Source of the DNA: Pseudogemmobacter bohemicus
Lineage (GTDB): Bacteria; Pseudomonadota; Alphaproteobacteria; Rhodobacterales; Rhodobacteraceae
Direction of reading: 5' to 3'
DNA length: 64,000 bases
NCBI RefSeq assembly: GCF_003290025.1
Contig: NZ_QNHG01000002.1
Span: 124,001 to 188,000 of the forward strand
Below the pieces are notes generated by a model. That model saw nothing but the letters and a program-made list of their open reading frames with translations. It did not search any database and was not told where the DNA came from. Position 1 is the first letter of the stretch, and every line of letters starts with the position of its first letter. Positions 16,762 to 23,258 of the stretch are shown piece after piece. Both the position numbers and the translations under genes were made by a program.

Positions 16762-17656
16762 TCAGGCGATCCACGGGGTAACGATCAACTCTGCGGTCCC
16801 TTTCCAGACGTTCGACCCGCCATCGGGATTGAGAAGGGCATTGAGAATGTGCAATGCCTTCTGTTCCAGAACGGGCGGCACAACCAGGATTGTCGGCTGA
16901 ATACCGGGAATGCGATCCCCATCGGCGCGGAAGTTCATCATCGCAGCACGGGCGCCGGCATAGCTTTCCGTCGTCAGGTCCTGTTTCGATCCCCAGCCGA
17001 GGTGCCAGAGGCCGAAACCGGCATTGACCCGTGCCCGGACGCAATAGATGTATTCATCATTCATGAACAGATGATGGTCATTGCTGTCGGTGATCGACTG
17101 GAACTCGTATTTTGCGCGCTCCTGCCAGATGATGGGGCGAACCCCGCGCGACACATCGAGCAGGAACCAGGGCGCGCCCGAACCGCCATCGGTATTGGCA
17201 ACGGATTTGACCGCGCCATCCGAGCCGATCACCGGATGGTCAGTGTCGAAGTAGTTCTGACCATCGTAGCAGTTCGTGCTGAAGCCAGACTTCAGCAGAC
17301 CGAAAACCAGTTCGTCGGGATGGCGGCGGGCATTGTTGCCCATCTTCGAGAAGGCCGGTTTGAAGATCCCGAGCCGGTCATCCTCGATATCGGTGCGCTG
17401 CACCGCCACCGTCGATTCGAAGCGGCGGTTCGTGATGGTAAAGCTGTGGGCGGCAAGGTTGTGGATGATGCGTTCCGCCAGCCATTCGCGCATCGCCGGG
17501 AACTGTCCTAGGCCAGCCATAGGTTTCATCGCGGCTGGAACTGGGCACAGTCATCGCGATCTTGTCGAAATGTGACGGCGCGGCGAGACAGGCATCGGAA
17601 TAGACGGTTTTGAAGCCCTTGAAGGCGAGATCAAGGCTTTCCCGGTTGGCGAGCAT
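16762..17656 (-). pseudogene. Mu-like major head protein gpT, one-base frameshift
   Basis: The 5' part from 17656 (MLANRESLDLAFKGFKTVY) reads to ETYGW, then runs into PRTVPGDARM. The adjacent frame resumes exactly with LGQFPAMREWLAERIIHNL and continues to KGTAELIVTPWIA. In gpT proteins YGW is followed directly by LGQFP, so one extra C in the run at about 17513-17514 explains the break. Joined, the product would be about 298 residues, the normal gpT length. The start is set by AAGGG 8 nt upstream. Either decay or a sequencing error; decay fits the neighbouring frameshifted protease. Confidence 0.8.
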
Positions 17657-18280
17657 GAACATGTCCCTTGGTAACTGACGGGCTGAAGCCCGTTCAGGAC
17701 AAGGTGTAACAACGCGAGATAAGTCGGGATAAGCCACAACGGTTTGCGGGGGGCCGAGGTTGTAAACCGATGTCAGCAGATGCAGACGGCAGGGCCTCCC
17801 GATCCGGTTTCCCGGCAACCCTGCATGGCGCTCCGGTCGGCTGACCGTGATACGGCCGGGAGAATATCACCGCGTCACGCCTGCTCCTGCATGGTGCCAG
17901 AAGGCCTCACACTGCGCAACGGGGCTGATGCAGACGGCAGGGCCCCGCAGTCCGGTTGCCTGGAAACCCTGCATAGCGCTCCGATCAGATGATCGTGCTA
18001 CGGCCGCGAGAATATTACCGTGTCACGCCTGCCCGAAAAGCATGATCAGGATGCGTGAAAAAGGCAAGGTCGGTCACCCCGATCCAGAATTGCAAAATTA
18101 AATGGGTTTCCGGCAAAATTAAACGGGCTGCGTCCTGTTTTGGTATCCGGGTAGCCAAAATCGGAAGATGGCGTTCAACGGGCCTCTCCGGCGGGATTTG
18201 GGCGCGGTGCTGAGACGGACGCCAAAACGAGCAAGGGCGGGCAAATCGCCCGCCCTCTCTCCGATCACCTGCCGCTGGGA
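17657..18280. other. Noncoding segment between gemA and gpT
   Basis: 624 bp with no convincing gene. It contains a hairpin (ACGGGCT/AGCCCGT near 17679-17694) just upstream of the gpT ribosome site, two 108-bp imperfect direct repeats, and a short doublet GCAAAATTAAAYGGG at about 18091-18127. It replaces the lysis, terminase and portal genes expected here and so may include the deletion junction. Confidence 0.55.
17779..18034 (+). repeat. Two 108-bp direct repeats (17779-17886, 17927-18034) with conserved hairpins
   Basis: Aligned without gaps, the copies share about 91 of 108 positions, 148 bp apart. Each can fold into three hairpins: GCAGGG/CCCTGC; CGGTC-GGCT-GACCG in copy 1 against CGATC-AGAT-GATCG in copy 2, a compensatory G-C to A-T change; and GTGATACGG/CCGCGTCAC against GTGCTACGG/CCGTGTCAC, 8 of 9 positions pairing in each when U-G is allowed. 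Since the stem is kept while the sequence changes, a structured RNA or protein-binding element is plausible. Confidence 0.6.
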
Positions 18281-18703
18281 TCATGCCGCCCTGGCGGTCC
18301 TCGCCTTCCAGGCTTTCAGCGCGGTGATGATCTTGCGGGCCGCGTCCAGGGTGACAAAGCGCAGGCTGTCCACCTTATGGTATTTGCGGAGCCAGCCGAT
18401 CAACGCCTCGTCATCGCAGATCCGTTCGCGGCGAAGCTCACGCCAGAGTTCGCGGATCAGCTCAAGCTGGGCGAATGTTGCCATGCCAGGCCGGTTGCCA
18501 TAGCGAGGCGCGCCCGAGGCCAGCGGCCGGAAGCCGCAATATTCTGCGAAGCCCATCATCGCCTCGAAGCCTTCCCGATCCAGTTCAGTCGAACTGGTAA
18601 CGCCCGCAATGCGAACAAGGGCGGAACGGTAAAGGTCATCATCCCAGCCGAGCTTCGCTTTTGCGACATGCAGGAGGGTGATCTGTGCCCGGGAGATCGT
18701 CAT
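18281..18703 (-). CDS. gemA: GemA-like protein (Mu gp16 family)
   Basis: 140 residues matching the GemA/DUF1018 pattern: MTISRAQITLLHVAKAKLGW, DDLYRSALVRIAGVTSSTEL, then ATFAQLELIRELWRELR and a C-terminal basic helix ITALKAWKARTAR. In Mu, GemA changes host gene expression and DNA supercoiling and is encoded between the B region and mor. Its start overlaps the preceding stop (ATGA). The frame is intact, unlike the head genes behind it. Confidence 0.8.
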   Translation of the reverse strand: MTISRAQITLLHVAKAKLGWDDDLYRSALVRIAGVTSSTELDREGFEAMMGFAEYCGFRPLASGAPRYGNRPGMATFAQLELIRELWRELRRERICDDEALIGWLRKYHKVDSLRFVTLDAARKIITALKAWKARTARAA

Positions 18704-19017
18704 GCCCGCTCCTCCTCGACGCCAGCGGCCTTCAGCACTGCATCGGCAAGACCCTGCAACATGTCCCGGTCGCGATGAACGATGGTTTCCAGCCCAAGGG
18801 CTGCGAGATGGAACACGCCCTTGATCCGCCCCATGTCGCCACCATGCCGGGCGAAGTTGTTGAGGAAGAACATCAGCCCCGCTGCGCTGTCGAGCGCCTG
18901 GGTCATTTCGTCCAGCACATTGCCAAAGGTTTCAGCCTGGGCGCGCGGCACGGGCACGAATACGATCTGGCCTGCATGGCTCTGATCGGTATTGATCCGG
19001 TCATTCAACAAGGTCAT
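18700..19017 (-). CDS. Mu-like early-region hypothetical protein
   Basis: 105 residues, soluble, with two predicted helices (FGNVLDEMTQALDSAAGLMFFLNNFAR; DMLQGLADAVLKAAG). No function recognised. It is coupled on both sides by ATGA overlaps, so it is part of the early transposition operon. Small unassigned genes between B and gemA are usual in transposable phages. Confidence 0.65.
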   Translation of the reverse strand: MTLLNDRINTDQSHAGQIVFVPVPRAQAETFGNVLDEMTQALDSAAGLMFFLNNFARHGGDMGRIKGVFHLAALGLETIVHRDRDMLQGLADAVLKAAGVEEERA

Positions 19018-19343
19018 TGCACCGATCCTTTCTGTTCCAGATTGCTGGTGATGATCGCGCGACCGATGAACTGACAGGCCGCATCCATCATGCGCTCCGC
19101 CTCGATCGCATCCTCAATCAATTGGTCGATGTAATCGCGCATGCCCTTTGAGGCCGCAGCCTCGCGGACAGAGCGAAGCGCTTGTCTCTGGGCGCGTGTA
19201 TAGGTGAGACTGTTCAGGATATTTCGCCCGAACTCCTGCAAATTGGATGTGGTTGCCGGGATGACCATCACCGCGCCCGTGGGAGATTCCAGAATGGAAT
19301 CGTAAACTTCCGCCAGTTCCACTTTGATCATCAAAGACGCCAT
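19014..19343 (-). CDS. Mu-like early-region hypothetical protein
   Basis: 109 residues. The start at 19343 overlaps the mu B stop as TGATG. The N-terminus is hydrophobic (MASLMIKVELAEVYDSIL), the middle has YTRAQRQALRSVREAAASK, and the C-terminus is acidic and helical. No family recognised. Its place directly after B suggests an early accessory function. Confidence 0.6.
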   Translation of the reverse strand: MASLMIKVELAEVYDSILESPTGAVMVIPATTSNLQEFGRNILNSLTYTRAQRQALRSVREAAASKGMRDYIDQLIEDAIEAERMMDAACQFIGRAIITSNLEQKGSVQ

Positions 19344-20104
19344 CACTTGCCCCCCATCATCTTGATGGCCTGCCGCAGGTGCGGAATCGCGACCGTGCCG
19401 CCATCTGCGATCTGTTCCGCGCGCCGCGCGGCAATTGCCATGCTGCGCAGATTGCCTTTCGCCATGCCGAGATCAGCCAGTTCACGGACAAGCGCCTCGT
19501 CCTGCCAGATGCTCACCGCGAATCCGGTGCATTCGGCCCGGTTCGGTGCAGGGAGTCGGATATTGTGGGTCAGGCGGCTGATCAGCGTCTCGAAAGATGC
19601 CGTGCGCTGGATGCCGCCCTTGCCCATGAAAGTCGGGTTGCCGACAAGAACACAGCCGAAAGCATGGGCTGCGGGATCGCCTTCGCGCGCAGCATCGCCA
19701 CGGTCGTAAAGGTCTCGGATCGTTTCCAGCACACGCACCGCCAGCTTCTGCGCCTCGTCCACCATCAGCAGAACCTTGCGTCCGCCAGCCGAGAATGGAC
19801 GCCCGGCAAGCAGGCTCCACATGGCTTCCTCGGCATCGGCGCTGGACGAAGTGTCCGTATAATACTGCGCGAGGATCGAGCGCAGGAAGGCATTGACCTG
19901 CCCGGCCACCGTTTCCGTGGCGGTCAGGAACACCACGTCGATGCCCTGCGCTTCAAGTTCCGGGATTGCCTGCTTGATGGCATAGCTCTTGCCGATGCCG
20001 ACCGTGCCACGAAGGATCGCAAGCCCTGCACCTTCCGCCACCTCGCGGCAGACTTCGGAGAGCATTGCCCCCACGCCGGTTTCGATGTTACCATTTTCTT
20101 CCAT
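19343..20104 (-). CDS. MuB-like AAA ATPase, target-DNA activator
   Basis: 253 residues. Walker A ILRGTVGIGKSYAI near 35-48, Walker B VLLMVDEAQKL near 115, and an arginine-containing sensor stretch later (ETLISRLTHNIRL). MuB proteins bind target DNA as ATP filaments, deliver it to the A transposase and protect the element's own DNA from insertion. The start at 20104 has AAGGGGCG upstream; an upstream ATG at 20128 is weaker. It lies about 100 bp after A, as in other Mu-like phages. Confidence 0.88.
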   Translation of the reverse strand: MEENGNIETGVGAMLSEVCREVAEGAGLAILRGTVGIGKSYAIKQAIPELEAQGIDVVFLTATETVAGQVNAFLRSILAQYYTDTSSSADAEEAMWSLLAGRPFSAGGRKVLLMVDEAQKLAVRVLETIRDLYDRGDAAREGDPAAHAFGCVLVGNPTFMGKGGIQRTASFETLISRLTHNIRLPAPNRAECTGFAVSIWQDEALVRELADLGMAKGNLRSMAIAARRAEQIADGGTVAIPHLRQAIKMMGGK

Positions 20105-20203
20105 ATGACGCCCCTTACCCAAGGTCACGTTGCATTCAGAGAGGCTTGGTGGATGCCGCCACCGGCCTCTCGCCTTCCTGCCCGCTTCATGGACAGGTAT
20201 TCA

Positions 20204-22204
20204 TCATTCATCGCTCGGTATTCCTCGTTTCGCCGTTCGCGGGCTTCCGCCTCGCTGATCGGCGCGGCCGATGAAGCCGCCCTTGTCGATGGCATTGAAG
20301 CCCCAATTCACAGGCGCGTTGTGCTGGACCGGCCCGAGATCGGCGGCATCTGACAGCAGCTGCTGCACATCGACCTCTGCCGCTGTGGCCTTGCGTCGGG
20401 CGATTTCGGCTTTCTGAAGCCCGACCATCCCGGATTTCCGAACCGCGCCTTCGCGGTCGTTCAGCGCAAAGGTTTCCTCCGTCAGATGGTGAATGATGCC
20501 ATCCCGGAACAGGATGATCGGGCCATTCGAATCGCGCCAGGGCACAAGAACCGGCACCTGCTTCTCACCGATCAGTTCAGCCAGAACAGCCCCTGAATAT
20601 TTGCGTTTGCCAATAAGGATGGTGCCCTGGCGAACGTCACGGCGTTCTTCCCGGCTGAACACCAGGTCGAACATGTCGGGATCGTCAATCCGCTGCGCTT
20701 GCCAGCCTGTCGCCTCGGCCTTGTCACTGAGCATCGCCTTGGGGGATAGACCGGCCAGATCGCCTTGCTGGGCGGTGCCGTTGTATTGCGCAATGGCGAG
20801 GTGAAGGTCCTCGACCAATTGCTTCGCGCCACGATTGTAAGACGCAACGGCTTTTCCGCGCGATTTCAGGCGTGGTTTCAGTATGTTGCCGCCATTGTAG
20901 CCCGGAAGGGCGCTGATGAAGCCCCGGGTGATAACACCGAACGCCCCTTCAATCCGTGCCTTGCCCTCGGGGTGATAGGGGCGGCACCTGACCACACCCA
21001 GCCCGGAAATCTCGGCCATGGCGGCGAAGCGGATCACGGATTCGGCCAGAAAGCCGAACTCGCCGCCGTTGTCGATCATGAACTCATCCGGCATCCCGCC
21101 CCATGGGCAGCTCAGCACCTCATAGAGCGACAACGCGACATCCTGTTGGGTGATACCCTGTCCGGGGGCGGTGATCACCGGCGTGGCCCACATATAGCCG
21201 CTGGAACCGTCCATCCAAGCGATCAGCCACGCCTTGACACTGACCTGGCCCGCCAAAGCGGCATCGAAGGCAACATCGTGCAACTTACTGAATTTTGACG
21301 ACAAAGCCTCGGCTATGGTCAGGTCCACCGTGTGAACATCGCCCATGAGCACTTCCATCGGGCGAGCCGTCAGGCCGCGTCTGACGTGGAATTCATGCTT
21401 GTCGGTATAGGTCTTGTTATCGGCGGTGAAGGCGTGAACGGCTTTCATCTCGCAGAACTGGGCGCTCCACTTGGCATTGAGTTTGCAAAGCTGGGCCAGC
21501 TGCGCCTTGGGCAGTTCGACCCCGGCCTCCACCGTCAGCTTTTGAAGCTCGACCGCGCAGAGAGTGCGCACATTCCGTTCGGAGCGCCCCTTCGCCAGAA
21601 GGCCACGCACGACCCCGGCCAGTTTGCCAGAAATTTGATCCTGCACATCCTCTGGCAGGCCGCATCCCGTGTCCCATGCGCGGCTGATCCGCACCCGCCG
21701 CTGCCCGCGATCACTGCGGGAGCCGGGAACCAGGCCGGAAACATCGCCCTCCGCCGCGTTGAGCCAGTCATAAAGCGTCCGCTGCTTCACCTGAGTCCAG
21801 CTGTTGCCAATCTGGTGCGCGGGCAGCGCCGCCAGATCGCGGATCGCTTGTGCCCGTTCGGGAGAACCGGGCAGCGTCCGAAGGACAGGCGTGATGACCC
21901 GGTATTTGTCGGCTGCAATGTCAATCTGCCAAGGTTCGGCACGGCCTTTAAGGCGCTCTTCAATGGTCGTTGAAGGCAGGGTTTCAGAAAGGCCAAGAAG
22001 ACCGCGAAGCGCGGGAGAACTCCGGGGAACGTCGACGGCCAAGACAATGCCGCCTTTACCCGAACTCTGCCCAGAAAGCTTCACGGCGCACAGGTTAAAC
22101 CCGCGCCATGGCTTGCCCTGAATAGCACTTGAAAGCACACGATGTGCTGATTGTCTGGATATCTGTGCTGCTTTGGCAAAGTCAGATGTGGTGAGCAGGG
22201 TCAT
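20204..22204 (-). CDS. Mu-like DDE transposase A
   Basis: 666 residues, close to MuA's 663. N-terminal winged-helix part: TTSDFAKAAQISRQSAHRVL. The RNase H-fold core has the catalytic acids in MGDVHTVDLT, EFMIDNGGEFGF and EGKARIEGAFGVI (D-D-E, with the last spacing about 35-40 residues). The C-terminal part holds the Mu-transposase barrel (RRDVRQGTILIGKRKYSGAV) and the B-interacting tail. It overlaps the ner stop by ATGA. All catalytic residues are present, so transposition in cis may still be possible. Confidence 0.93.
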   Translation of the reverse strand: MTLLTTSDFAKAAQISRQSAHRVLSSAIQGKPWRGFNLCAVKLSGQSSGKGGIVLAVDVPRSSPALRGLLGLSETLPSTTIEERLKGRAEPWQIDIAADKYRVITPVLRTLPGSPERAQAIRDLAALPAHQIGNSWTQVKQRTLYDWLNAAEGDVSGLVPGSRSDRGQRRVRISRAWDTGCGLPEDVQDQISGKLAGVVRGLLAKGRSERNVRTLCAVELQKLTVEAGVELPKAQLAQLCKLNAKWSAQFCEMKAVHAFTADNKTYTDKHEFHVRRGLTARPMEVLMGDVHTVDLTIAEALSSKFSKLHDVAFDAALAGQVSVKAWLIAWMDGSSGYMWATPVITAPGQGITQQDVALSLYEVLSCPWGGMPDEFMIDNGGEFGFLAESVIRFAAMAEISGLGVVRCRPYHPEGKARIEGAFGVITRGFISALPGYNGGNILKPRLKSRGKAVASYNRGAKQLVEDLHLAIAQYNGTAQQGDLAGLSPKAMLSDKAEATGWQAQRIDDPDMFDLVFSREERRDVRQGTILIGKRKYSGAVLAELIGEKQVPVLVPWRDSNGPIILFRDGIIHHLTEETFALNDREGAVRKSGMVGLQKAEIARRKATAAEVDVQQLLSDAADLGPVQHNAPVNWGFNAIDKGGFIGRADQRGGSPRTAKRGIPSDE

Positions 22205-22389
22205 TTTTTCTGCCCGACCCGGTCTAGGGCTTTCGCGATCAAGAACGCCTTGCCGTAGTTTCCCTTATTGTGGCCAGATATAACAGCTCGCACTGATCTC
22301 AAGGAAAATCCGTTCTCAGCCGCCCACGAACGAACGGTTTTGCCTTCGCTCCATAGTCTTTCGACGACGCCAGATCGGGGCTTTGACAT
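22201..22389 (-). CDS. Ner-like small DNA-binding protein
   Basis: 62 residues from MSKPRSGVVERLWSEGKTV. The centre, SWAAENGFSLRSVRAVISGH, is a helix-turn-helix of the Ner/Nlp kind, which in Mu represses early transcription after induction. It sits divergently from the repressor and just before A, the canonical ner position. A 27-nt longer start at 22416 is possible. Confidence 0.75.
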   Translation of the reverse strand: MSKPRSGVVERLWSEGKTVRSWAAENGFSLRSVRAVISGHNKGNYGKAFLIAKALDRVGQKK

Positions 22390-22409
22390 TCTTACTGATC
22401 CGTGTAGGC

Positions 22410-22447
22410 TTGTCACATCATCAGCACAATATCAGCACAACAGCACA
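22410..22447. promoter_or_regulatory. Early control region with three CAGCACA repeats
   Basis: Between the divergent ner and repressor genes lie three same-direction copies: CAGCACAA at 22422-22429 and 22433-22440, and CAGCACA at 22441-22447, the last touching the repressor start. They are the likely operators for the repressor and/or Ner. TTGTCAC at about 22410 may serve as a -35 for the repressor. Confidence 0.5.
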
Positions 22448-23043
22448 TGTCAACACAAGATCAGAAACGTGAGCTAGGGTTGCGCCTGCGGCAGCTCCGT
22501 GGCGATCAGAGTCAGGAAGAGTTTGCGCAGGAGATCGGTCTTACGCGGGCGGCGTTGGCAAACTACGAAACTGGCAGAACGATGCCTAAGCGGGCGATGA
22601 TCAGGGCCATTTCTCAGCGCCTAGGACTGTCTGACGACTATCTTCTTAGCGGAGAGGTCCGTAACGAATTTGAGTTCAATCGTGCGCTTACCGGGAACTT
22701 TCGGCTAAACCGGAGTGTAGAGACGAGAGACGAACGGGCGGTTATTGAGGCCATGCGCGCGGTCGATCCCCAAACCGTCTCTGAGGTGATTGCTGCTCTG
22801 CTCCGTGACCTAGGTGAAAACGCAGAAAGTCGTGGTCGGCTCGGATCGGAAAAGGTTGGTGTAATTGTTCACCGCTTGCATGTCATCCACAGTGCAGGCG
22901 GTGAGTTCACCAAGGGAATGTCGCAAGAAGAGGCTGACGCTGCCACGCGCCAGTTGAAGGAAATCGCTAAAGAGAACGGCCAGATGCTCGCGAAGGAAGC
23001 CGCTGAAGAGGCGAAAGAACCCTCAATAAAAGGTGACAGCTAG
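22447..23043 (+). CDS. XRE-family repressor of the Mu-like prophage
   Basis: 198 residues. The N-terminal helix-turn-helix is LGLRLRQLRGDQSQEEFAQE followed by IGLTRAALANYETGRTMPK, a Cro/CI-type domain at about 10-65. The C-terminal half is charged and helical (KQLKEIAKENGQMLAKEAAEE-like) without a visible LexA-type serine protease motif. Base composition is lower in GC than neighbouring chromosomal genes. It is the only plus-strand gene of the element, which fits a lysogeny repressor facing ner. Confidence 0.82.
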   Translation: MSTQDQKRELGLRLRQLRGDQSQEEFAQEIGLTRAALANYETGRTMPKRAMIRAISQRLGLSDDYLLSGEVRNEFEFNRALTGNFRLNRSVETRDERAVIEAMRAVDPQTVSEVIAALLRDLGENAESRGRLGSEKVGVIVHRLHVIHSAGGEFTKGMSQEEADAATRQLKEIAKENGQMLAKEAAEEAKEPSIKGDS

Positions 23044-23097
23044 GGTTACAGGCCGACACCACATTGAGCAAAATCAATAGCTTACAGATTGCGGCAG

Positions 23098-23202
23098 TGT
23101 AACCAATTGCGCTGCAATCAAACAGCCTAACCAACTGAAATATAAAGGCTTTATGCGCGACAGCCGATTGCGGCAGATTGCGGATTAATTAGTTGCGCTT
23201 CA
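23098..23202. repeat. Left (repressor-side) end of Mu-like element with transposase-site-like repeats
   Basis: Site in plus orientation TGTAACCAATTGCGCTGCAA from 23098; site in minus orientation at 23177-23197 (minus strand CGCAACTAATTAATCCGCAA). A partial ATTGCGGCAG lies at about 23166-23175. The end dinucleotide CA is at 23201-23202, followed by CTGC. One inverted and one direct site resembles the mixed site orientation of Mu-type ends. Confidence 0.65.
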
Positions 23203-23215
23203 CTGCCGCAAAGAA

Positions 23216-23239
23216 AAAGGAGGGCCGGGGCCCTCCTTT
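23216..23239 (-). terminator. Terminator of the RND efflux operon
   Basis: AAAGGAGGGCC (23216-23226) and GGCCCTCCTTT (23229-23239) form a perfect 11-bp stem. On the minus strand it is followed by TTCTTTG. The Mu-like element ends only 13 bp beyond, so insertion spared the operon. Confidence 0.85.
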
Positions 23240-23258
23240 CAATCCTTCCAGCGCCGGA

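Larger units (their letters stand above)
14827..23202. mobile_element. Mu-like transposable prophage, strongly deleted
   Basis: An 8.4-kb element with matching ends: TGTTCTGTAACCAATTAA from 14827 and, on the minus strand, TGAAGCGCAACTAATTAA from 23202, both continuing TCCGCA. Both start with TG as Mu ends do. CTGC lies directly outside each end, compatible with a target duplication (Mu makes 5 bp). Reading inward from 23.2 kb: repressor (plus), then on the minus strand ner, A, B, two small genes, gemA, head protein gpT, protease/scaffold, mor and a helix-turn-helix gene. Lysis, terminase, portal and tail genes are missing, and the head genes are frameshifted. It cannot make particles, but A and B look intact. 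Confidence 0.85.

Noticed and set aside
18015-18284. Small gene between gemA and gpT
   Set aside because: No ribosome site or motif; overlaps the structured repeat copy.
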